In this document: positions 23,304-30,165 of the stretch, one piece after another | Layout of the letters: every line of letters begins with the position of its first letter | How positions within the stretch are numbered: position 1 is the stretch's first letter | Program-made: the position numbers and the translations under genes | The notes under the pieces: generated by a model | The model's input: only the letters and a program-made list of their open reading frames with translations | Databases searched by the model: none | Told to the model about the DNA's origin: nothing | DNA from: an uncultured Eggerthellaceae bacterium | GTDB lineage: Bacteria; Actinomycetota; Coriobacteriia; Coriobacteriales; Eggerthellaceae | Length of the DNA stretch: 30,165 bases | Assembly: GCA_949450265.1 (NCBI GenBank) | Contig: CASTMW010000006.1 | Location: 1-30,165 of the forward strand | Reading direction: 5' to 3'

Positions 23304-24709
23304 ATGATGCCCGATATCAAAAAGATAGCACGGGGGTGGGCGTTTCTGGTATGCGCAGCGATGCTGTGCCTTATATGCGCCTCTGGTACGGCATATGCCC
23401 AGACCGACGCCGAGGTGTCGGTGGATGTATCGGCCGATGGCGATGCGGCGCGCATCGAAGGATGCAACTTCGCTATCCAGGGTTTCCTACGTGTGCAGGT
23501 GGGCAGCAACCGGCCCATCGACGACCGCTATCAGGGGTATGCCTATCTGCTCGATGGCGGCCAGCCGGTGATCGTGGGCACGCAGGACTACGCCGTTGCC
23601 TACCTGCCGCCCGATCTGGCCGCGCGCTATGGTATCGAAGAGGGCAATGCTGCCTGGGATGACCTGATGCGCGCTGTGGTGGCGTTGGATGCGGGCCAGG
23701 CGAGCGGAGCTGCCAAGCTGGAAGATCAGCGCACGTGGTATCTGACCACCGATCAGGAATACCAGGTGGGTGATGTGGTGTTCCGCTTCGATCAGGAACT
23801 GCGCGAAGGGCGCTTCTACGCCTGCATCATCGGCGCCGACGGCAGCGATGTGAAGGATAAGGTGCGGCCCATCTGCGCAGACACGTTCCAGATCGTGGAA
23901 GCGCACGAGGCGGTCATCGTGGAGGAGGGTACCCCCCTCGATCAGATGGTGGAGTTCCTGAGCACCGTTGACATGTCGCCTTTGTGGGTGACGCTCAAGA
24001 CCACTGGCGTTGCCATCGTGTTCATCTTCGCCTTGGGCCTTGCGGCGGCGTATTTCACGCTGCGCATCCCCAAACGTGCCCAGGACATCTTCGACACCAT
24101 CTTCACCATACCGATGGTGCTGCCGCCCACGGTCTGCGGCTTCGTGCTGCTGTGGCTGCTAGGAAGGAACACGCCTGTTGGTCAGTGGTTCATCGACATC
24201 GGGTTCCCACTCATCTTCAGCTGGCCCGCCACGGTGATCGCGGCCACGGTGGTGGCGTTCCCGCTGATGTACCGGTCCAGCCGCGGCGCCTTCGAGAACC
24301 TCGATCCGAACATGCTGGATGCGGCGCGCACGCTTGGATGGTCGAACGCGCGCATTTTCTTCCGATTGATGATCCCTCTGTCGTGGAGCTCCATCGCAGC
24401 GGCCACGGTGCTCGCGTTCGCGCGCGCCCTTGGCGAGTTCGGCGCGACGCTGTTCCTTGCGGGGAACCAGATCGGTATCACGCGCACCATCCCCATCGCC
24501 ATCTATTTCGAATGGATGGGCGGCAATCAGGGGGCGGCCTGGTTCTGGACCATCGTGCTGCTCGTGTTCAGCTTCGCGGTGATCTTGGCCATCAATCTGC
24601 TGGGGCATCGTACGACGAAGTACCGTCGGCGCAACGAGCAGGTGCGGTCGAAGCCCTCCACGGCGAAGCAGGATAAAGTAGCGGCTCTGGTGGAAGAAGG
24701 TGATGCGAT

Positions 24710-24713
<4 letters not shown>
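23304..24713 (+). CDS. modB: Molybdate ABC transporter permease with an N-terminal secreted domain
   Basis: The C-terminal half (from about residue 224) is a normal ModB permease: MSPLWVTLKTTGVAIVF, TIPMVLPPTVCGFVLLWLLG, and the EAA-loop region NLDPNMLDAARTLGW followed by RLMIPLSW, with about five membrane segments. Unlike ordinary ModB (about 225 residues), this 469-residue protein begins with a signal peptide (cleavage or anchor near AYA-Q at 32/33) and about 190 residues of soluble, mixed alpha/beta-looking sequence that would lie outside the membrane. I do not recognise that domain. The ATG at 23304 (with a second at 23307) has GAGGGG upstream. Its stop overlaps the modC start (ATGA). Confidence 0.9.
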
Positions 24714-25819
<1,106 letters not shown>

Positions 25820-25844
25820 CCAAGCTCGTATCGTAAGGAATGCT

Positions 25845-26849
25845 GTGAAGGACAGTCACGGACGCACCATCGACTATCTGCGCATATCGCTGACCGATCG
25901 GTGTAATTTCCGCTGCATATATTGCATGCCTGAAGAGGGCGTGTGCCAGCTCGATCATCGTGAGATCCTGTCGCTCGAAGAGATAGAGCACCTTGTGCGC
26001 GTGGCAGCCGATCTGGGCATCACGAGCGTGCGTCTGACCGGTGGTGAACCGCTGGTGCGCAAGGGTGTGGAGGGGCTCATCGAAACGGTCACGCACACGC
26101 CGGGCATCCAGAACGTGTCCATGACCACCAACGGCGTGCTGCTCCCGCGGATGGCCGACGACCTGAAGGCAGCCGGACTCAACCGGGTGAACATCTCGTT
26201 GGACACGCTGGATGCGGAGCAGTTCCGCCAGGTGACGCGCGTGGGCCGTTTGGAGGACACGCTGGCTGGTATCGACGCTGCCCTTGAGGCGGGCTTCAAG
26301 CCCGTAAAGGTGAACGCGGTCACGGTGCGCAGCCTTGACCAGGATTTCCTGGCGTTCGCCAAGCTCTCGGTGGACCGGCCGTTGCACGTGCGCTTCATCG
26401 AGTTCATGCCGGTGGGTGCAAGCGACAGCACAGGCGTGGATGGCGCTGGCTGGGGCAAGCAGGATGTCATTCCTTCCGATGAGCTGCTGCAGACGATCAA
26501 CCAGCGCGCGCGGGAAGCGGGCATGCCCGAACTTCGCCCGGCTGGCAACAAGCCGGTGGGATGGGGGCCTGCGCAATACTACGAGTTCCCCGGCGCGCAA
26601 GGCACCGTGGGCTTCATCTCGCCGCTCTCGCGCCACTTTTGCGCGGAATGCAATCGCTTGCGGGTAACGGCTGACGGCAAGATACGGCCGTGTTTGTTCT
26701 CGGATAACGAATTCGACGTGCGCACGGCGTTGCGCTATGGTACCGACGAAGAGGTGCGCGCGGTGCTCTTGGAAGCGCTGGGTGCCAAGCCCGACGATCA
26801 CCACGACAAGGTGGGCACCGATCGCACCATGTCCGCCATAGGAGGATAG
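25845..26849 (+). CDS. moaA: GTP 3',8-cyclase MoaA
   Basis: This radical SAM enzyme starts molybdopterin synthesis by converting GTP to 3',8-cyclo-7,8-dihydro-GTP. The 334-residue protein has the SAM-cluster motif C20-N-F-R-C24-I-Y-C27, RLTGGEPLVRKG, NVSMTTNGVLL, NISLDTLD, and the second cluster motif C266-x2-C269-x13-C283. It ends in the conserved C-terminal Gly-Gly (SAIGG) needed for activity. The GTG start has AAGGA (25835-25839) 5 bases upstream. The gene sits directly after modC and is joined to moaC without a gap, linking molybdate import with cofactor synthesis. Confidence 0.96.
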   Translation: MKDSHGRTIDYLRISLTDRCNFRCIYCMPEEGVCQLDHREILSLEEIEHLVRVAADLGITSVRLTGGEPLVRKGVEGLIETVTHTPGIQNVSMTTNGVLLPRMADDLKAAGLNRVNISLDTLDAEQFRQVTRVGRLEDTLAGIDAALEAGFKPVKVNAVTVRSLDQDFLAFAKLSVDRPLHVRFIEFMPVGASDSTGVDGAGWGKQDVIPSDELLQTINQRAREAGMPELRPAGNKPVGWGPAQYYEFPGAQGTVGFISPLSRHFCAECNRLRVTADGKIRPCLFSDNEFDVRTALRYGTDEEVRAVLLEALGAKPDDHHDKVGTDRTMSAIGG

Positions 26850-27350
26850 ATGGCTGAGCTGACCCATATCGACGAGCAGGGCGATGTGCGTATGGTGGAC
26901 GTCTCGCAGAAGGCGGACACCGAACGCGTGGCGATAGCGGAGGGTTTCATCGCCATGCACCCCGAGACGCTGGAGCTGATCACTACAGGCCAGGCCGCCA
27001 AGGGCGACGTGCTGGCGTGCGCGCGCGTGGCCGGCGTCATGGCTGCCAAGAAGACCAGCGACCTGATCCCCATGTGCCACCCGCTGAACATCACGAAGGC
27101 GAAGGTGGAATGCACGCCGGTCGAAGCGGGGCAGCGTGTGGATGGGCGCGTGGGTATCCATGTGTGCACCACGTGCGGCGTCACCGGTAAGACCGGTATC
27201 GAGATGGAGGCTCTGACGGCGGCAAGTATCGCATGCCTTACGGTTTACGATATGTGCAAGGCCGTGGACCGCGGCATGGAGATAATGGACGTCAGGTTGT
27301 TGCGCAAGGATGGCGGCAAGACGGGCCTTTGGCTGCGCGAGGAAGCGTAA
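26850..27350 (+). CDS. moaC: Cyclic pyranopterin monophosphate synthase MoaC
   Basis: MoaC converts the MoaA product to cyclic pyranopterin monophosphate. The 166-residue protein shows THIDEQGDVRMVDVSQK, the active-site stretch KKTSDLIPMCHPL, and KTGIEMEALTAASIACLTVYDMCKA followed by VDRGMEI, all as in the family. A CTTCG segment just before GKTG carries one Cys more than usual. The ATG abuts the moaA stop, with GGAGG just upstream, so the two are translated together. Later Moco genes (moaE, moaD, moeA, mog) are not in the window. Confidence 0.96.
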   Translation: MAELTHIDEQGDVRMVDVSQKADTERVAIAEGFIAMHPETLELITTGQAAKGDVLACARVAGVMAAKKTSDLIPMCHPLNITKAKVECTPVEAGQRVDGRVGIHVCTTCGVTGKTGIEMEALTAASIACLTVYDMCKAVDRGMEIMDVRLLRKDGGKTGLWLREEA

Positions 27351-27401
27351 GCGCGAAGGCATCCCTGCCGCATGTCCGCCGATCGAAGCGAGGTGGGTGC
27401 G

Positions 27402-28859
27402 GTGGAGAAACGAACGAAGATAATCTGTACGCTGGGACCAGCGGTCGATTCCGACGAGATGCTGGAAGAGCTGATACGCTGCGGCATGAACGTGGCACGT
27501 CTGAACTTCAGCCATGGAAGCCATGCCGAGCATGCCGAACGCATCGCGCGCGTGAAGCGCGTGCGCGAGAAGCTGGGCGTGCCCACGGCCATCATGCTGG
27601 ATACGAAAGGTCCCGAGATCCGCACGGGCACGCTGGCTGACGGAGAGCCTGTCGCGCTGCGGGCAGGCGGGCGGTTGGTGCTGTCTGCGAAGGACGTTCC
27701 CGGGGACGCAACGTGCGTGAGCCAAACGTTTCCCGACCTGGCGCAGTGCGTGTCGTCGGGCACGCGTATCCTGCTCGATGACGGCCTCATCTCGTTGCGC
27801 GTCGATACGATCGATGGCGAGGATGTCGTGTGCACCATCGAAAACGATGGCGTGTTGGGCCAGCGCAAATCGGTCAACGTTCCCGGTGTTTCCATCCCGC
27901 TCCCGGCGGTCACCGAGAAGGACCGCCAAGACCTCCTGTTTGGGATCCAGCACGAAGTGGACTACGTGGCCGCGTCCTTCGTGCGCGACGGCGATGGCAT
28001 CCGGCAGATCCGATCGTTTTTGAAGGAGAACGGCGGGGAGGACATCCGCATCATCTCGAAGGTTGAGAACGCCGATGCGGTGCGTAACATCGCCGATATC
28101 GTGGCCGTCTCTGACGGCGTCATGGTGGCGCGCGGCGACCTTGGTGTGGAGCTGCCTGAATACAAGGTGCCCTATATACAGAAGAAGATCATCCGGCTGT
28201 GCAACATGGAATCAAAGCCGGTCATCACGGCCACCCAGATGCTGGATTCCATGATCCGCAACCCTCGTCCCACGCGAGCGGAAGTGGCTGATGTGGCCAA
28301 CGCCATCTACGACGGTACCGACTGCATCATGCTGTCGGGCGAAACCGCAGTAGGGCGCCATCCAGTGGAAGCGGTGCGCACCATGGTGGAGATCGCCCAG
28401 GAGACCGAACCGCGCGTCTTTGACGAGCACCCGCCCGAACGTGCCCGCACGCACGTGAAGGTGTCGCTGGCCGTAGGGATCGCGGCGGTGAACACGGCCG
28501 AGAAGCTGGACGCCGCCTGCATCGTGGCGCCCACTATGTCGGGGCGCACCGCACGTCTTATATCGAACCTGCGCCCGCGCATGCCCATCTATGCGGTCAC
28601 ACCGTTCCCGCGTGTGATGCGCCAGATGCAGCTATCGTGGGGGATCGTTCCGCTACACGACGATGTGCGCGGTGACATGCGGCATGTCATCGAGCAGGCC
28701 AAGCGCACTGTGATTGAGCACGGGCTGGTGGAGCCGGGAGACTTGGCGGTGTTCACGGCGGGCGATCCGTCCACCGGCCCGGTGGAGGAAGCGGGTTCGC
28801 ACTATTTCGGCACCGCGCCTGCCAACGTGATGTACGTGGTGCAGATACGCGATGAATAG
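27402..28859 (+). CDS. pyk: Pyruvate kinase
   Basis: It transfers phosphate from phosphoenolpyruvate to ADP, the last glycolytic step, opposing pckA functionally. The 485-residue product has TKIICTLGPA, the MNVARLNFSHG block, IMLDTKGPEIRTG, the metal-binding MVARGDLGVELP, TQMLDSMIRNPRPTRAEV and LSGETAVGRHPVEAV, then an allosteric C-terminal domain. It lacks the extra PEP-utiliser domain found in some Gram-positive forms. The GTG at 27402 was chosen because homology begins there and AGGTGGG lies just upstream; an ATG at 27372 would add 10 residues. It lies 51 bases after moaC and may be read through from the mod-moa operon. Confidence 0.94.
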   Translation: MEKRTKIICTLGPAVDSDEMLEELIRCGMNVARLNFSHGSHAEHAERIARVKRVREKLGVPTAIMLDTKGPEIRTGTLADGEPVALRAGGRLVLSAKDVPGDATCVSQTFPDLAQCVSSGTRILLDDGLISLRVDTIDGEDVVCTIENDGVLGQRKSVNVPGVSIPLPAVTEKDRQDLLFGIQHEVDYVAASFVRDGDGIRQIRSFLKENGGEDIRIISKVENADAVRNIADIVAVSDGVMVARGDLGVELPEYKVPYIQKKIIRLCNMESKPVITATQMLDSMIRNPRPTRAEVADVANAIYDGTDCIMLSGETAVGRHPVEAVRTMVEIAQETEPRVFDEHPPERARTHVKVSLAVGIAAVNTAEKLDAACIVAPTMSGRTARLISNLRPRMPIYAVTPFPRVMRQMQLSWGIVPLHDDVRGDMRHVIEQAKRTVIEHGLVEPGDLAVFTAGDPSTGPVEEAGSHYFGTAPANVMYVVQIRDE

Positions 28860-28902
28860 GCTCGTCGCGCCGTACCTGACGCCGTGTCGCTCATTCGTGT
28901 GC

Positions 28903-28908
28903 TACCAT
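28903..28908 (+). promoter_or_regulatory. Candidate -10 element of the yebC-like gene
   Basis: TACCAT fits the TANNNT pattern and lies 35 bases upstream of the ATG at 28944, giving a short leader with AGAAAGG as ribosome-binding site. No clear -35 is present. Confidence 0.3.
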
Positions 28909-28943
28909 GGTCGGGCACTGGATCCAGGTAGAAAGGCAATCGT

Positions 28944-29744
28944 ATGTCAGGGCATTCCAAATGGGCAACAACCAAGCATCGCAAGGCCGCGCAGGACGCC
29001 AAGCGCTCCGCGCTGTTCAGCAAGCTGTCGCGCAACATCACCGTGGCAGCTAAGGAAGGCGGCGATCCGAACCCTGACAACAACGCGTCCTTGGCAGCGG
29101 CCATCGAAAAGGCGAAGGGCTATTCTCTGCCCAAGGATAAGATCAAGACGGCCATCGACAAGGCGTTCGGTTCAGGCAAGGATGCGGCCAACTATGAAAC
29201 CGTGGTCTACGAAGGCTATGGCCCGGCTGGCATCGCAGTGTATTGCGAAGCGCTCACCGACAACCGTAATCGTACAGCAGCCGATGTGCGTTCCACCTTC
29301 AGTCATGCGGGCGGCAGCCTTGGCACGAGCGGCAGCGTGGCGTTCCAGTTCGAGCGCAAGGGCATGATCCAGGTGCCCAAGGAAGTGGAAACGGGCGACA
29401 AGAAGAACCCCACCGGCCCTAACGGTGCTGCGGCTGACGAAGAAGAGTTCATGCTGGCGGTGGCCGAGGCTGGCGGCGACGATTACGAGGACGCCGAGGA
29501 CGAATGGGTCGTCTACACAGGCGCATCCGATCTCATGGCGGTGAAGAAGGCGCTTGAAGAGCAGGGCGTGCAGACCAAGGGTGCCGAACTGACCATGATC
29601 GCCACCAACCCCACCGAGGTCACGCTGACCGATGCGAAGAAGGTCATGCGTCTGGTGGACAAGCTGGAAGAGCTGGAAGACCTCCAGAACGTCTATCACA
29701 CCGCCGATATCACCGACGAGATCGCCGAACAGCTGGACGACTAG
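28944..29744 (+). CDS. YebC/PmpR family protein
   Basis: The family includes DNA-binding regulators and, for some members, translation factors that help ribosomes through difficult proline-rich stretches. The 266-residue protein starts with the diagnostic MSGHSKWATTKHRKAAQDAK and continues with NNASLAAAIEKAKGYSLPKD, the YEGYGPAGIAVYCEALTDNR block, FSHAGGSLGTSGSVAFQF, and the C-terminal VMRLVDKLEELEDLQNVYHT. It is slightly longer than usual (about 240-250) because of an acidic insert around residues 150-190 (DKKNPTGPNGAAADEEE). AGAAAGG precedes the ATG. The ruvC gene that often follows is absent. Confidence 0.95.
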   Translation: MSGHSKWATTKHRKAAQDAKRSALFSKLSRNITVAAKEGGDPNPDNNASLAAAIEKAKGYSLPKDKIKTAIDKAFGSGKDAANYETVVYEGYGPAGIAVYCEALTDNRNRTAADVRSTFSHAGGSLGTSGSVAFQFERKGMIQVPKEVETGDKKNPTGPNGAAADEEEFMLAVAEAGGDDYEDAEDEWVVYTGASDLMAVKKALEEQGVQTKGAELTMIATNPTEVTLTDAKKVMRLVDKLEELEDLQNVYHTADITDEIAEQLDD

Positions 29745-29777
29745 TATTTCGGAAGGTCTTGTACATTGATGAAAGAG

Positions 29778-29810
29778 CCAGATCTCGATCCCGTGCTCAT
29801 ATAGATCTGG
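29778..29810. repeat. 8-bp inverted repeat after the yebC-like gene
   Basis: CCAGATCT (29778-29785) and AGATCTGG (29803-29810) form a perfect inverted repeat separated by 17 bases. It could be an operator or a hairpin with a large loop. It lies at the start of a 271-base noncoding, AT-rich stretch (29745-30015). Confidence 0.45.
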
Positions 29811-29853
29811 ATGATATGCTTATGTTTATGAGCGCAATACAAATAAAGCGAGG

Positions 29854-29872
29854 GGAGTCTTTGCAAGACTCC
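29854..29872. repeat. 8-bp hairpin in the AT-rich gap
   Basis: GGAGTCTT (29854-29861) and AAGACTCC (29865-29872) form a perfect stem with a 3-base loop. Neither flank has a T-run, so it may be a pause site or part of a processing signal for the yebC-like transcript. Confidence 0.4.
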
Positions 29873-29957
29873 ACTTCACATATCATTCTTAGCGTATCTT
29901 ACGCATCTGATTCGCATTCAAATTCAATCCAGACACAACTTAATAGCCTGACATTTG

Positions 29958-29992
29958 CAGACCCCGCTTGCGCGGGGTCTGTCTGTTTGTTG
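29958..29992 (+). terminator. Rho-independent terminator
   Basis: CAGACCCCGC (29958-29967) and GCGGGGTCTG (29972-29981) form a perfect 10-bp stem with a 4-base loop, followed by the T-rich TCTGTTTGTTG. It probably ends transcription from the yebC-like gene side before the next gene. Confidence 0.85.
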
Positions 29993-30015
29993 TAGTTTAG
30001 TTAAGGGAGTAGCGA

Positions 30016-30165
30016 ATGTTTTGTCCGAAGTGTGGAAACAAAAATGAAGATGATGCCGCATTTTGCGGTAGCTGCGGCAACAAACTGAATGCGCCGCAAG
30101 GCGTTAATGATATGCCGACTGTTGTGAAAGCCGCTTCTGAAGGTGTTGTTGCGAGTGGCTCAACA
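30016..30165 (+). CDS. Zinc-ribbon protein, 3' end outside the window
   Basis: Fifty codons are visible and the frame runs off the end. The ATG has AAGGGAG (30003-30009) at 6 bases. The N-terminus is a CPKCG-x10-CGSCG zinc ribbon (C3, C6, C17, C20) typical of a large group of bacterial proteins in which this small domain precedes a membrane segment and a variable outer or cytoplasmic domain. Codons here are less GC-rich than in the genes upstream (for example AAA, AAT, GAT, TTT), which may mean a different origin. The rest of the protein is needed to say more. Confidence 0.8.
   Translation, partial: MFCPKCGNKNEDDAAFCGSCGNKLNAPQGVNDMPTVVKAASEGVVASGST

Noticed and set aside
29759..29995. 78-codon plus-strand frame in the AT-rich gap
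   Set aside because: It runs through two hairpins and the terminator stem, lacks a good ribosome-binding site, and has no family features.

Overview
This is a gene-dense, GC-rich bacterial window of mostly plus-strand genes. Gene content and order point to an anaerobic actinobacterium of the Coriobacteriia, most likely Eggerthellaceae. The supporting features are a cytoplasmic bis-MGD molybdoenzyme next to a MarR-type regulator, a ruvX-mltG-aro gene string, an LCP protein, a methionine aminopeptidase with a SEC-C motif, and several promoters placed so close to start codons that leaderless mRNA is plausible. The lineage is an inference; no rRNA or marker phylogeny was available.

Layout. 1-246: 3' end of a NifX-like protein. 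296-3520: ATP-dependent PEP carboxykinase, then a YtcJ-like amidohydrolase. 3557-6367 (minus): a two-gene redox module made of a short dicluster ferredoxin and a 798-residue molybdopterin oxidoreductase. It is transcribed divergently from a regulator (6596-7576) that carries two MarR domains in one chain. A 12-bp direct repeat overlaps the regulator's putative promoter. 7788-14360: ruvX, mltG, aroE, aroC, aroK, aroB, aroQ and a shortened Xaa-Pro-peptidase-like gene, nearly gapless; this covers the shikimate pathway except the DAHP synthase and EPSP synthase steps. 14463-15347 (minus): map. 15500-17835: two unrecognised membrane proteins, probably co-transcribed, ending near a strong bidirectional terminator and a 21-bp tandem repeat. 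18015-18251 (minus): a 78-residue protein with a faint Phd/YefM look. 18385-22194: ligA and an LCP-family gene. 22345-27350: modA, modB, modC, moaA and moaC, i.e. molybdate uptake followed by the first steps of molybdopterin synthesis. 27402-29744: pyruvate kinase and a YebC/PmpR-family regulator. 29745-30165: an AT-richer stretch with two inverted repeats and a terminator, then the start of a zinc-ribbon protein that runs off the window.

The genes fit together as central metabolism (pckA, pyk), aromatic precursor synthesis, cell-envelope enzymes (mltG, LCP), and a molybdenum theme: molybdate import and Moco synthesis at 22-27 kb would supply enzymes such as the one at 4-6 kb.

The least ordinary points are the redox module (Asp/His where a cluster Cys is expected, a ferredoxin keeping only the first and last DmsB cysteine motifs, and a single-chain double MarR regulator) and a ModB permease with a secreted domain of about 190 residues at its N-terminus. 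No CRISPR array, tRNA, rRNA, intact insertion sequence or phage gene was seen.
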